DNA from: Mobiluncus sp034180645
GTDB lineage: Bacteria > Actinomycetota > Actinomycetes > Actinomycetales > Actinomycetaceae
Direction: 5' to 3'
Assembly: GCF_034180645.1 (NCBI RefSeq)
Contig: NZ_JAXFNY010000010.1
Span: forward strand, 62,001 to 126,000
Length of the DNA: 64,000 bases
Made by a program: the position numbers and the translations under genes. The stretch's first letter is position 1. Each line of letters begins with the position of its first letter. Below the pieces are notes generated by a model. That model ran no database searches, had not been told where the DNA came from, and worked only from the letters and a program-made list of their open reading frames with translations. Of the stretch, positions 41,299 through 50,837 are shown one piece after another.

Positions 41299-42684
41299 GT
41301 GGCATCAACGATGGATTCAGTAATTTCTTTGGCGAAACGCCGCGGTTTTGTTTACCCATGTGGTGACATCTATGGCGGGACGCGCGCGGCGTGGGACTAC
41401 GGCCCCTTGGGCGTAGAACTGAAGGAAAACATCAAAAAGGCCTGGTGGAACTACATGGTACGTTCCCGCGAGGACGTGGTGGGCCTGGACTCCTCGGTGA
41501 TTTTGCCGCCGAAAGTGTGGGACGCCTCGGGCCACCTCAAGGCTTTCACCGACCCGCTCATCGAATGTCTCAACTGCCACAAGCGCTTGCGTGAGGACGA
41601 CCTACAGGAAGAGTATGCCGAGAAACACGACATCGCGAAACCTGATGACGTCAGCATGGATGACGTCTCCTGCCCGAACTGTGGCGTCAAAGGGAAGTGG
41701 ACGGAGCCTAGGGCCTTCTCGGGACTGCTTAAAACCTACCTCGGCCCGGTGGACGACGAATCCGGCCTGCACTTCCTGCGCCCGGAAACCGCCCAAGGTA
41801 TCTTTATCAACTTTGCCAATGTAATGACGACCGCCCGGAAGCGCCCGCCTTTTGGTATCGGCCAGATTGGCAAGTCTTTCCGCAACGAAATCACTCCGGG
41901 CAACTTCATCTTCCGCACCCGCGAGTTTGAACAGATGGAGCTGGAGTTCTTTGTGGAACCCGGCACCGACGAAGAATGGCACCAGTACTGGATTGACCAC
42001 CGCTTTGAGTGGTACACCGACCTGGGGATTAAGGCAGAAAACCTGCGGTTGTACGAACACCCGAAGGAAAAGCTGTCGCACTATTCCAAGCGCACGGTGG
42101 ATATCGAGTACGCTTTCGGCTTTGAAAACTCCAAGTGGGGCGAGCTGGAGGGAATCGCCAATCGTACCGACTATGACCTGGGCGTACATATGGACGCCAG
42201 CGGCCAAAAACTCGATTACTACGACCAGGCTAACGACAAGCGCTGGATTCCCTACGTTATCGAGCCATCCGCCGGTTTGACCCGCTCCCTGATGGCTTTC
42301 CTGATTGAGGCCTACACCGAGGACGAAGCCCCGAACACCAAGGGTGGGGTGGACAAGCGGACCGTGCTGCGCCTCGACCCGCGCCTGAGCCCGGTTAAGG
42401 TGGCGGTCCTGCCGCTGTCTCGCAAGGACGAGCTGCCTGAAATCGCCCAAAATATCGCCGCTGAACTGCGCAAATACTGGAACGTGGAATATGACGATGC
42501 CGGGGCTGTGGGGCGCCGCTACCGCCGTCAAGACGAAATCGGCACGCCCTACTGCGTCACCGTGGACTTTGATTCCCTAGAGGACCAGGCCGTGACGATT
42601 CGCGAACGCGACACTATGACCCAAGAGCGTATCGGGCGTGATAGCCTGGTCGCCTACCTGCGCGATTACTTGCCGATTTGCTAG
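41299..42684 (+). CDS. glyS: Glycyl-tRNA synthetase (alpha2 type)
   Basis: Charges tRNA-Gly. This is a class II synthetase of 461 aa with motif 1 region GTRAAWDYGPLGVELKENIK, motif 2 FRNEITPGNFIFRTREFEQME and motif 3 near GLTRSLMAF. A Cys-rich insertion (CLNCHKRL, then CPNCGVKG) is a zinc-type element typical of actinobacterial enzymes. The GTG at 41299 is chosen because AAGGAGCACAA precedes it. It is divergent from the SCP2/aminotransferase operon; the 269 bases between hold both promoters, and I see no clear operator there. Confidence 0.96.
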   Translation: MASTMDSVISLAKRRGFVYPCGDIYGGTRAAWDYGPLGVELKENIKKAWWNYMVRSREDVVGLDSSVILPPKVWDASGHLKAFTDPLIECLNCHKRLREDDLQEEYAEKHDIAKPDDVSMDDVSCPNCGVKGKWTEPRAFSGLLKTYLGPVDDESGLHFLRPETAQGIFINFANVMTTARKRPPFGIGQIGKSFRNEITPGNFIFRTREFEQMELEFFVEPGTDEEWHQYWIDHRFEWYTDLGIKAENLRLYEHPKEKLSHYSKRTVDIEYAFGFENSKWGELEGIANRTDYDLGVHMDASGQKLDYYDQANDKRWIPYVIEPSAGLTRSLMAFLIEAYTEDEAPNTKGGVDKRTVLRLDPRLSPVKVAVLPLSRKDELPEIAQNIAAELRKYWNVEYDDAGAVGRRYRRQDEIGTPYCVTVDFDSLEDQAVTIRERDTMTQERIGRDSLVAYLRDYLPIC

Positions 42685-42729
42685 TGATGCGGCGATTTTC
42701 CGCGTCTGAAATACCGGGCGGAGGCATTT

Positions 42730-44013
42730 TTGGCTCCACAGCATCCACAGTGTCCACAGTGTAAATACCCGCCTCTGCGGATTGGTGAGGTAGAGTTCAC
42801 GACACCCATTGCGTTAGCGCCGATGGCGGGGGTGACGAATGCGCCGTTTCGCGACTTGTGTGCGGAGTTTTCCCGTCAAGGTCTGCCACCGGAGTTTGCT
42901 TCCGCGTCCCGCCTGGGCGGGGCATCCGGGACGCTTCGCGGCGTCGAGGGAATGTTTGTCAACGAGATGATTACCGCGAAAGCACTGTTGATGGACTCGG
43001 CGCGCTCGTGGATTATGGCGCAATCCGGGCCGGGGCAAACTGTTCGAGTGCTGCAGCTTTACGGGGTTGTAGGGGCCGACCTGGCCCGGGCGGCTCGTGA
43101 ACTCATCATTCGGGACCTAGTTGATGTTATTGATTTGAATTTCGGTTGCCCGGTTCCGAAGGTTACCCGCAAAGGTGGGGGAGCGGCTCTGCCGTGGAAA
43201 ACCGCGTATTTTGGAGACCTTATCGGTCAGGTGGTGAGAGCGGCACAAGGGGCGTCAAGAGAGGCCGGACGCAGCGTGGACGTGCCGGTCACCGTAAAAA
43301 TCCGGGTCGGGATTGACGAGGCTCACGAAACGTTGCTGGACGCGGGGCGGGCCGCTCAGGACGCAGGGGCAGCTGCGCTCACGCTGCACGCTCGCACCAC
43401 GAACCAGTATTATTCCGGGCACTCTGATTGGTCGCGGATTGCCGAACTGGTCGACGCGTTGGACATTCCCGTGTTGGGCAACGGTGATGTGTTTTCCGCC
43501 CAGGACGCGCTGGAAATGTTTGCGCAGACCGGGTGTGCGGGCATCGAAATTGGCCGCGCTGTACAAGGCCGGCCCTGGATTTTTCGTGAAATCACGGCAG
43601 CTTTGTGGGGCCAGCCGATTCCTGCGGGACCGACCTTGGGCGAAATTGCTGCGATTATCCTGGCTCACGCCCGCGGCTTGGTGGAACATTTCGGCAACGA
43701 ACCGGCGGCTCTGCGGGATATGCGCAAACACGTGGGGTGGTACTTGCGAGGTTTCAACCTGGGCGGAGCTACTCGAGCGGAGCTGACCCGCATCGAAACG
43801 TTAGATGACCTGGAAAGTCGCCTGCACGACCTTGTGCAGTCGCTGGACCCGAACACGCCGTACCCGCAAGCTGCCACCGGAAAACATGGACGTTCTCGCG
43901 CCCAGCGTCACGTCAAGCTGCCCGAAGGCTGGCTTGACACCCGCGAAATCGATGATGCAACCGCGCGCATACTTCACTTGGGGGAAGACGCGGCGGATCC
44001 TTACGGCGCCTAG
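42730..44013 (+). CDS. dus: tRNA-dihydrouridine synthase (DusB/NifR3 family)
   Basis: FMN enzyme that reduces uridines in tRNA. FTTPIALAPMAGVTNAPFRDLC is the N-terminal FMN-barrel signature, NFGCPVPKVTRKGGGAAL the active-site loop, and VTVKIRVGIDEAHE, ALTLHART and GNGDVFSAQDA further barrel strands. The C-terminal helical domain recognises tRNA. It is 427 aa with a TTG start at 42730, preceded by GCGGAGG; a start a few codons further in is possible. It follows glyS by 45 bases, an association known in actinobacteria. Confidence 0.92.
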   Translation: MAPQHPQCPQCKYPPLRIGEVEFTTPIALAPMAGVTNAPFRDLCAEFSRQGLPPEFASASRLGGASGTLRGVEGMFVNEMITAKALLMDSARSWIMAQSGPGQTVRVLQLYGVVGADLARAARELIIRDLVDVIDLNFGCPVPKVTRKGGGAALPWKTAYFGDLIGQVVRAAQGASREAGRSVDVPVTVKIRVGIDEAHETLLDAGRAAQDAGAAALTLHARTTNQYYSGHSDWSRIAELVDALDIPVLGNGDVFSAQDALEMFAQTGCAGIEIGRAVQGRPWIFREITAALWGQPIPAGPTLGEIAAIILAHARGLVEHFGNEPAALRDMRKHVGWYLRGFNLGGATRAELTRIETLDDLESRLHDLVQSLDPNTPYPQAATGKHGRSRAQRHVKLPEGWLDTREIDDATARILHLGEDAADPYGA

Positions 44014-44023
44014 TCAGCTGGGT

Positions 44024-44803
44024 CTATTGTTCGTGCAGTGAGTGCAGCTCAGCTAGTCTAGAAGCAAATTCCTCTATAAGGTTGCCTTGATTCAACTGGC
44101 CGTGTTGCTGCATTGCCCAGGCGCGCCGATACGGAATTCCCGTGAAATCATGCGCTGAAATCACATTAGCTGTTTCTGGTGGAAATAAATCCTTTCCGCG
44201 GGCCTCAATAGCTTGCAGTAGCTTTTGGCAATCTACTTGAAAACTTGGTTTTTTCGTGAATATATAATGGGCTCGACCGAGAGAATCATCTACCTCCACA
44301 TTTGGCGAGTTTACGACCGCTGCGGAAACTACACTCCATCCAAAGGGGATTCCAATAACGCCTCGAAAAAGGTCGCTAATAACGTATTCATTGCAATATT
44401 TTGGCAGGGCGAATCCACTCGGCTGACGCACGGATTGATTCTTGTGGTTTAGGAAATTATCGACGTGCGCTCGCATGATTTCTGTGACGGTGTCAAAATT
44501 AATCGCATCAGTGTTCTGGAGATAACGTCTTAGTTTCCAAGTGTAGACCCCAAGGTTGCTGAGCGTGGTAAAGGCCTCCCGCCAGGAAAAATTTGACCGC
44601 AGGGGCTCCAGACGGGAATCCAAGTATTCCTTGAGCTGGCTTTCGCGGGTAATAGGCCGAGTCATATCAGCATAAGGCCAATCCGAATCCCTGGCGATAT
44701 CCATCACCGGGTAAATAGTAGGGAACTCGCTGGTTTCAACGGATTCCATCACTTCTACATCATGCCAGCCAAGCAAATCGGCTATGTCAAGAAAATCCAA
44801 CAT
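44024..44803 (-). CDS. Hypothetical protein, unknown family
   Basis: A 259-aa soluble protein that I do not recognise. It begins MLDFLDIADLLGWHDVEVME and is mixed alpha/beta by eye, with many aromatic and acidic residues and no signal peptide or membrane helix. Segments such as YVISDLFRGVIGIPFGWSVV and DFTGIPYRRAWAMQQH look like structured cores, but no catalytic motif is evident. The DNA is more A+T-rich than glyS/dus or dgt, pointing to accessory origin. A 58-codon gene ends only nine bases before its start, so the two are likely one unit. It is convergent with dus. Confidence 0.6.
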   Translation of the reverse strand: MLDFLDIADLLGWHDVEVMESVETSEFPTIYPVMDIARDSDWPYADMTRPITRESQLKEYLDSRLEPLRSNFSWREAFTTLSNLGVYTWKLRRYLQNTDAINFDTVTEIMRAHVDNFLNHKNQSVRQPSGFALPKYCNEYVISDLFRGVIGIPFGWSVVSAAVVNSPNVEVDDSLGRAHYIFTKKPSFQVDCQKLLQAIEARGKDLFPPETANVISAHDFTGIPYRRAWAMQQHGQLNQGNLIEEFASRLAELHSLHEQ

Positions 44804-44812
44804 GATTGTCGC

Positions 44813-44989
44813 TTATGCTGGGCGGGCTGAATTAATCCAATTCGGGCATAACGTTGGTCCTTGGCAATAGGCGGTAATCAAACCCTGAATCTGTCCTGGT
44901 GGTAGCCATATGCCCTTATTCCATGTCTGAGCCAGGATATCGCCTTGACCATTACCAGAACGGGAGTCAAAAACAGTTCTTGTTTTCAT
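44813..44989 (-). CDS. Small hypothetical protein (58 aa) upstream of the 259-aa gene
   Basis: The minus-strand frame starts with ATG at 44989, eight bases after AAGGAG, a near-perfect ribosome site, and ends with TAA at 44813. The product begins MKTRTVFDSRSGNGQGDILA and is rich in Gly, Gln and Trp, with two Cys (AYCQGPTLCPNW). It is unrecognised. Spacing of nine bases to the next gene suggests a two-gene unit; a toxin/immunity or peptide/partner pair is conceivable but unsupported. Confidence 0.5.
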   Translation of the reverse strand: MKTRTVFDSRSGNGQGDILAQTWNKGIWLPPGQIQGLITAYCQGPTLCPNWINSARPA

Positions 44990-45082
44990 GGCATATTCTC
45001 CTTACCCGGGTTTTGAAGCCTGTTCTGTATGGGGGTATTTTACAAACCTCCATGCTCACTTTGCATCAGACGGTTTTGTAAG

Positions 45083-45104
45083 AACACCGACAAATGTAGG
45101 TGTT
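45083..45104 (+). promoter_or_regulatory. Inverted repeat upstream of dgt
   Basis: AACACC (45083-45088) and GGTGTT (45099-45104) form a palindrome with a ten-base centre, 39 bases before the dgt start. It could be an operator for dgt or for the divergent 58-aa gene whose start is about 94 bases to the left. Confidence 0.3.
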
Positions 45105-45142
45105 ATATGGTGAAACCTGGATTGGGTCGGTAAGGTGGAAGT

Positions 45143-46444
45143 GTGAATGAGATTGGGGTATATCCGGCAGACGTGCATGAACGCTTTGTGACCGAGACGC
45201 ATAAACGCGGGCAACGCAGCGATTTTGAGCGCGACCGGGCGCGGATACTCCATTCCTCCGCGCTACGCCGGCTCGGTGAAAAAACTCAGGTATTGGGGCC
45301 GATTGCCAATGATTTTTCGCGCACGCGCCTGACTCATTCCCTGGAAGTCGCCCAGGTAGGGCGCGAACTTGGCAAGGGCCTGGGGTGCGACCCGGACGTG
45401 GTCGATGCGGCTTGCCTGGCTCACGACTTAGGGCATCCGCCCTTCGGACATTCCGGGGAGCGAGTGCTCAATGATTTAGCCAAGGATATTGGCGGGTTTG
45501 AGGGTAACGCCCAGACGTTGCGCCTGGTGACCCGCCTGGAGCCGAAAGTCGTCAGTCCCCAAGGTCAGTGGGTGGGGTTGAACCTGACCCGCGCCACTCT
45601 CGATGCCATCGCGAAATACCCTTGGCTACGTGGTGAGGGACCCTATGGTGCGGATTCCCCCAAGTTTGGGGTTTATGCCGAAGACCGGGACGTTTTCCAG
45701 TGGCTGCGCACCGGCGCCCCCGAGAATCACCGCTGCATCGAGGCTCAAGTTATGGACCTCGCTGACGACATTGGCTACTCAGTCCACGATGTCGAGGACG
45801 CGGTGGCCCTCGGGTCAGCCAGCTTGGGAGACCTGGAAAGCGAAAGAACTTTTGTTGACGTGGTTGACATCACAAGGCGTTGGTACGCGAGTTCTTTCGG
45901 ACCGGGCAAGTTCAGTGCGGACGATTTGGCGGCCGCCCACGAAAGGCTGCGTCAAATGCCTTTCTGGCTGACCGAACCGGTGGCGGATTACCGTTCTCAA
46001 GCCGCTTTAAAAGACCTGACGTCCCAGCTCATTGGGAGATTCGCGTTAGCCTGTCACGACGCTACCTGCCAACGATACGGAGAACGCCCTCTGGCTCGCT
46101 ATGACGCGGACGTAATCGTCCCCCTCGAAACCCAAGCGGAAATCCTGTTGCTCAAAGGCATCGCCGTGTATTACGTCATGGCGCCCCGCGAAACCACTCA
46201 TGACCACTTGACGCAACAACAAATGCTCTCCGACTTGGTGTGGGCACTACTGGAGCAGGAAGCCACCGGGCAACGGGTCTTGCAGGAGCCTTATCGAGCC
46301 GAGTGGCTGCGCGCGGAAGAGCATCATCTGGGTCGAGACGCCGGACGCCTCCGGGCAGTAATAGACCAGGTAGCGAGCTTGACCGACCTGTCGGCAGCCG
46401 CCTGGCATGCCCGTTTAGTGGGGATGATTACCCAACCCGTCTGA
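45143..46444 (+). CDS. dgt: Deoxyguanosinetriphosphate triphosphohydrolase-like protein
   Basis: An HD-domain enzyme that splits dNTPs into deoxynucleosides and triphosphate. RLTHSLEVAQVGRELG and the metal site CLAHDLGHPPFGHSGE near residue 90 are diagnostic, with further HD ligands in MDLADDIGYSVHDVEDA. It has 433 aa with a GTG start at 45143 preceded by AAGGTGGAA. It stands immediately before dnaG (26 bases), a conserved actinobacterial pairing that links nucleotide pools to replication. Confidence 0.94.
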   Translation: MNEIGVYPADVHERFVTETHKRGQRSDFERDRARILHSSALRRLGEKTQVLGPIANDFSRTRLTHSLEVAQVGRELGKGLGCDPDVVDAACLAHDLGHPPFGHSGERVLNDLAKDIGGFEGNAQTLRLVTRLEPKVVSPQGQWVGLNLTRATLDAIAKYPWLRGEGPYGADSPKFGVYAEDRDVFQWLRTGAPENHRCIEAQVMDLADDIGYSVHDVEDAVALGSASLGDLESERTFVDVVDITRRWYASSFGPGKFSADDLAAAHERLRQMPFWLTEPVADYRSQAALKDLTSQLIGRFALACHDATCQRYGERPLARYDADVIVPLETQAEILLLKGIAVYYVMAPRETTHDHLTQQQMLSDLVWALLEQEATGQRVLQEPYRAEWLRAEEHHLGRDAGRLRAVIDQVASLTDLSAAAWHARLVGMITQPV

Positions 46445-46470
46445 CCTAAAACTTAGGCTAGTATGATTGC

Positions 46471-48555
46471 ATGGCTTCCAAGTTCGACCCTGATGACCTG
46501 CAAAAGGTACGCGAAGCTATCCCCATTGAGTCGGTGGTCAGCGACTATGTGAGCCTGCAGCGTAAAGGCAGTTCACTGATGGGCTTGTGCCCGTTCCATG
46601 ACGAAAAAACGGCGTCTTTTAGTGTGACGCCGGTGCGCAATATGTGGCACTGCTTCGGTTGCGGTGAGGGCGGGGACACCATCGACTTTGTACAGCGCAT
46701 CGAGGGGCTGACTTTCCCCGAAGCTGTCGAGTTTTTAGCCGCGAAAGCCGGAATCACGATGCATTACGTAGAGGGCGCGGCCGTCACGAAAGAGCACGTG
46801 GAGCCGGGGACACGGCAGCGCCTGTTGGAATGCAACCAGGTAGCGCAGGACTTTTTTGTATCCCAACTCGTGTCGCCGGGGGCAGGGACGGCGCGAAATT
46901 TCATCGAAGGGCGAGCTTTCACGTCCCAAGACGCCGCCCGTTTTGGCATGGGCTACGCCCCACCCGGCTGGAACAACCTCACCGATTACCTCCGTTCGAA
47001 AGGCTTCACCGATCAGGAAATCGTGACGGTCGGTCTGGGTAAACGGGGGCAACGCGGCATCTATGACGTGTTTCGGGATCGAGTTATGTGGCCTATCAAA
47101 GATGCGACCGGAGCCATACTGGGTTTCGGCGGGCGGCGTTTAGACGATTCAGATCCGCAAGTCCCGAAATACATCAACACCCCAGAATCCCCGATTTATC
47201 ACAAATCTTCGGTGCTCTACGGTCTGGATTTGGCGCGGCCGAACATCGGTAAAGAGCGGCGCTGCGTCATAGTCGAGGGCTACACCGACGTGATGGCGGC
47301 GCATTTGTCCGGCATCACCACCGCGGTCGCGACCTGCGGTACCGCGTTTACAGACGAACACGCGAAACAGATTCGCCGGTTCATTGGGACTTCCGCGGAC
47401 AGCGCCTCCTCGTTGAAGCTACCTGGCGGCCTGCCTCCACGTGGTGGAGAGGTCATCTTCACTTTTGACGGTGATGCCGCCGGGCAAGCCGCAGCTCTCA
47501 AGGCTTTCCGCACTGATCAGGACTTTGCCTCCCAGGCTTTTGTGGCAGTCGCTGACGATGGTTTGGATCCCTGTGATTTGCGGATGCAGCGCGGTCCCGG
47601 AGCGGTTCGCGACCTGATTGAGAGTCGCCGACCCCTATTTGATTTCGTGTTGAAAACCATCATCTCTAAATATGACTTGGAAAGCCCCGCAGCCCGCATC
47701 GAAGCTATGCGCGCGGCAGCCCCAGTGGTGGCGGAAATTCGCGACAAGGCATTGCGAACCGAATACGTGAAGCAACTGAGCGGCTGGTTGGGGGCTAATG
47801 TCAGGGACACCTGGTACGCGGTCAATGAGGCTTGGAAACGGATTCGTGCCCAGCAGCGCGCTGGCGCCAGCTCCGACCGGTCGTCACGTTCGGGACCGGG
47901 GGGACCCGGCAACGCTTCACAAGGTAGTGGAAACGGCGTCAATCCCGCAAACCTGGCCGGTGGTGCCGCGGCGGGCTCGACCCAGATTTTTCCGCAAACT
48001 CGGCTGGACCCGGCGGTGGACACCGATCCGATTTGGCGGGTGGAACGTGATGTGCTGATAGCAGCTTTGCAGTTTCCGGGTTTAGCTGCCCAGACCGCTT
48101 TTGACGCGTTGGATCCGCAGAGTTTCACCCAACCCACTTTGCGCGCCATCTTTGAAGTCATCGCCGCGATTGGAGGCGCCGAGGAATATCAGCGCCTAGC
48201 TGAGGCCGCCCAAGCAGCGGGTGAACCAAATCCGGGAAATCTGGCTCTGAACCGGTGGGCTGCGGCGGTGAAAGCCCAGGCCGGCCCTGTTTTAGTGGGG
48301 GCGTTGACTAACCTAGCGACCCGTCCGGCTCCCCTGTATGAAACGAATCAGTCAGCCCAGGAAACCCAGTCCGCGGCGGAGTCTTGGGTGAAAAACGCGG
48401 TGGAATCCATGGAACGCAAAGGTCTGAACGCCAAAATCGCCAGCCTGAAAGCCCAATTGCGCCGTCTCGACTCCAACTCGCCGGAAAAGCCAGAAGTTTT
48501 TGCCAAACTCATTGATTTGGAAAACCGAATGCGCGAACTAAACCCCGAATTCTGA
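46471..48555 (+). CDS. dnaG: DNA primase
   Basis: Synthesises RNA primers at the replication fork. The N-terminal CHC2 zinc finger is CPFHDEKTASFS with HCFGC some 17 residues later. The catalytic core follows with FGGRRL and the TOPRIM motifs VEGYTDVMAAHLSG and FDGDAAGQAA. The C-terminal part (about 510-694), after a Gly/Ser-rich linker GGPGNASQGSGNGVN, should contact the helicase DnaB. The length of 694 aa is slightly above average because of that linker and a small insertion before FDGD. It is convergent with aroD. Confidence 0.96.
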   Translation: MASKFDPDDLQKVREAIPIESVVSDYVSLQRKGSSLMGLCPFHDEKTASFSVTPVRNMWHCFGCGEGGDTIDFVQRIEGLTFPEAVEFLAAKAGITMHYVEGAAVTKEHVEPGTRQRLLECNQVAQDFFVSQLVSPGAGTARNFIEGRAFTSQDAARFGMGYAPPGWNNLTDYLRSKGFTDQEIVTVGLGKRGQRGIYDVFRDRVMWPIKDATGAILGFGGRRLDDSDPQVPKYINTPESPIYHKSSVLYGLDLARPNIGKERRCVIVEGYTDVMAAHLSGITTAVATCGTAFTDEHAKQIRRFIGTSADSASSLKLPGGLPPRGGEVIFTFDGDAAGQAAALKAFRTDQDFASQAFVAVADDGLDPCDLRMQRGPGAVRDLIESRRPLFDFVLKTIISKYDLESPAARIEAMRAAAPVVAEIRDKALRTEYVKQLSGWLGANVRDTWYAVNEAWKRIRAQQRAGASSDRSSRSGPGGPGNASQGSGNGVNPANLAGGAAAGSTQIFPQTRLDPAVDTDPIWRVERDVLIAALQFPGLAAQTAFDALDPQSFTQPTLRAIFEVIAAIGGAEEYQRLAEAAQAAGEPNPGNLALNRWAAAVKAQAGPVLVGALTNLATRPAPLYETNQSAQETQSAAESWVKNAVESMERKGLNAKIASLKAQLRRLDSNSPEKPEVFAKLIDLENRMRELNPEF

Positions 48556-48665
48556 CCTGTTTTATGTACCCGTGCGGGCAGATCCACACAATTTGCGACC
48601 TTGCGCCATAGTCCGTACAAGCGCCGGGATATCTCAAAGTTAGGGAAGATTATCGGGACTGCGAC

Positions 48666-49478
48666 CTAAAAACCGGACGCCGGATAGCGCAGTTCTAGTT
48701 GTGCCAAGGGCAGTTGCCCCGGCGCAGACTGGGGACCACCCACCGTGACAAAAGTACCCCAGTTACCCATCTGTGGACCCGCTAAACGGGTGGGCTGGCC
48801 CAGTTCGCCCATCCCAATCAAAATCGTGGGTCTGTGGGTCAGCAGGAAAGTGGTCTTGCCGCCTTGCTGGAGATTTGCCAGTTGTTGGGGGGTTCGCGGA
48901 GAAAAAGCTGCCTTAGACACGTCCGCTCCCAAGTTGAGCTGATAAATTAGCAGGTCACTGACTTCCTTCTCGCTGTTTGGGGAAGGCTCCCAACAGTGAC
49001 GGGACAGGATGACGCCCGTACCGTTGGCGTGAATGTTACGCAACAGGCTCCCCAACCGTTTCTCATTGTCCTCTTGCGCGTGGGGATCCTCGGCCGCGGC
49101 GGCGGCTTGTTCCGCAGTCATGCTAATGAAAGGATAATTCGACTCGACATCCACCCAGTCGGCGCACTTCGCGGCCTGCGCCACGAGGCGTTCATAAACT
49201 TCCGTGGTAATAGAGACGGGTCCTCCCTCGGTCCGGAAAGTCGCCAAGATAGGGCGTTTGACCTGTTCGCGAGCCTGCCGGAGGAGGTTTGCGACTTCGG
49301 TAAAGTCATGTTTCGTGCCTTGGAAACATCCGCGGGACAGCCACGCCCCATCCAAACGAATCTCGACCAGTTCGACTCGCGGATGCATATCGCGGATGAG
49401 CCGTTCATAGCCCAGCATCCCCGGATTCACCGAGGTTATAAAAGTGGGCCGGCGCCAATCCGCAAATAATTCCGTCAT
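48666..49478 (-). CDS. aroD: Type I 3-dehydroquinate dehydratase-like protein
   Basis: Third step of the shikimate pathway. EIRLDGAWL near residue 40, ILATFRTEGGP, WVDVESNYPF, the base-forming His of ILSRHCWEP, the Schiff-base Lys of GADVSKAAF and the late GQLPLAQLEL follow the type I order. At 270 aa it is normal in length. Some positions differ from standard enzymes (SRHCWEP where SYHDF is usual), so specificity should be treated with caution. No other shikimate gene is adjacent. Confidence 0.82.
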   Translation of the reverse strand: MTELFADWRRPTFITSVNPGMLGYERLIRDMHPRVELVEIRLDGAWLSRGCFQGTKHDFTEVANLLRQAREQVKRPILATFRTEGGPVSITTEVYERLVAQAAKCADWVDVESNYPFISMTAEQAAAAAEDPHAQEDNEKRLGSLLRNIHANGTGVILSRHCWEPSPNSEKEVSDLLIYQLNLGADVSKAAFSPRTPQQLANLQQGGKTTFLLTHRPTILIGMGELGQPTRLAGPQMGNWGTFVTVGGPQSAPGQLPLAQLELRYPASGF

Positions 49479-49523
49479 GGTTCGATTTTAGCCCGGGTGG
49501 CAATCCGAAAGTTGCGACCCTGA

Positions 49524-50837
49524 CTATTGAACGGGTTTGTTGAGCGTGGAACCAAGGCGAGACAGGCCGTAAAGCGGCAAGTTGAGGGTGCTTTCGCCGT
49601 GCCCGAATTCGGCAGGGGAAACGCGCACGCCGAGGGGTAATTCGTAGCGTTTCATGAACGCGCCCAGGGAACGGGCTCTTTGCTTGGGTGCGGATTTCAC
49701 CTCGAGCGGGATGACTTTGCCGCCGTGTTGCAGGACAAAATCAACCTCGCCACTGGAGGCTTCGGCTGACCAATAGCGGGGCTCCCAGCCGGTCGCAACG
49801 AGCTCCTGGCAGACGAAGTTTTCCAGCAGGGCACCCTTGAACTCGGTGAAAAGACGGTTTTCCTTCAAGACGGTTTCACCGTCCAAGCCGCTTAAGGCGC
49901 CGAGTAAACCGGTGTCAAAGACGAACAGTTTGAAGGCATCACGGTCGGTGTATCCGCTCAAGGGCAGCTTTCCGGCCTTAACGCGATTTATCCGCAGCAA
50001 CAGCCCGGCATCGGTGAGCCACTGGATGGCTTCCTCGTAACCGCGGGCGCGCGCCCCAGTACGCACCGCAGAGTACACGAATTTCTTGTTCTCGCGGGCA
50101 AGTTGGGCGGGGGTAGAATCCCAAATCAGTCGGATGCGTTCAGCCAAGTGTGAGCCCGCGTGGGTGGAAAAATCCTCCCGGTAATCGCGCAGTAACTTCA
50201 GCTGCAGGTTGCGCGCCGCCATGTAATCTCCGGTGTCCAGGAAGGTTTGGACGACTTCGGGCATTCCGCCCAGAAAAAAATACCGGCGCAGGTAATCCAT
50301 AAATATGGCTTGTAGAGGGGAAATCAACGTCCAATCATCGCTGTCCAGGGCGCCTACCATCGGGCCCTCGCCCGAGGCTTGCAGGAATTCGCGGAAAGTG
50401 AGCGGGTGAATGTTCAGGTAATCAACCTTACCCACCGGCCAGGACACGCCCTGATGCATCGAGACACCAAGCAGGGAACCGGCGGCAATAACCGGAACCT
50501 CGGGGTGTTCTTCCTGAAAGAATTTCAGGGCAGTCAAAGCCCGAGGGGTGGCCTGGATTTCATCGAGAAAAATCAGGGTGTCCGGGGTGCCAACCCGTTT
50601 GCCACTCAGAAGGCTCAGCGCATCCATGATTCGCGCCGGATTGAGTCGTTCGTTGAAAATGCTGCTGGCAGTTTCGTCATAGAGCAGGTGAAAGTAGGCG
50701 ACATCGCGGAAATACAGGCGTCCGAACTCGTTTATCAACCAGGTCTTACCGACCTGGCGGGCACCCTGGACAATCAGGGGTTTTCGGGCTGGGGTGTTCC
50801 GCCAAGCCACGAGTTGCTGCATGGCGTCGCGTTCCAT
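49524..50837 (-). CDS. AAA ATPase with DUF4143 nuclease-like C-terminal domain
   Basis: A 437-aa protein. N-terminal AAA core with Walker A GARQVGKTWLI near residue 24 and Walker B DTLIFLDEIQA near 86. A winged-helix-like middle follows, then the DUF4143 domain, in which GEVDFVLQHGGKVIPLEVKSA resembles a PD-(D/E)xK fold. Members are widespread and of unknown role. The start at 50837 is chosen because AAGGAGGGCAAGT precedes it. It lies alone, convergent with nothing, next to a 413-base intergenic region. Accessory character is likely. Confidence 0.85.
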   Translation of the reverse strand: MERDAMQQLVAWRNTPARKPLIVQGARQVGKTWLINEFGRLYFRDVAYFHLLYDETASSIFNERLNPARIMDALSLLSGKRVGTPDTLIFLDEIQATPRALTALKFFQEEHPEVPVIAAGSLLGVSMHQGVSWPVGKVDYLNIHPLTFREFLQASGEGPMVGALDSDDWTLISPLQAIFMDYLRRYFFLGGMPEVVQTFLDTGDYMAARNLQLKLLRDYREDFSTHAGSHLAERIRLIWDSTPAQLARENKKFVYSAVRTGARARGYEEAIQWLTDAGLLLRINRVKAGKLPLSGYTDRDAFKLFVFDTGLLGALSGLDGETVLKENRLFTEFKGALLENFVCQELVATGWEPRYWSAEASSGEVDFVLQHGGKVIPLEVKSAPKQRARSLGAFMKRYELPLGVRVSPAEFGHGESTLNLPLYGLSRLGSTLNKPVQ

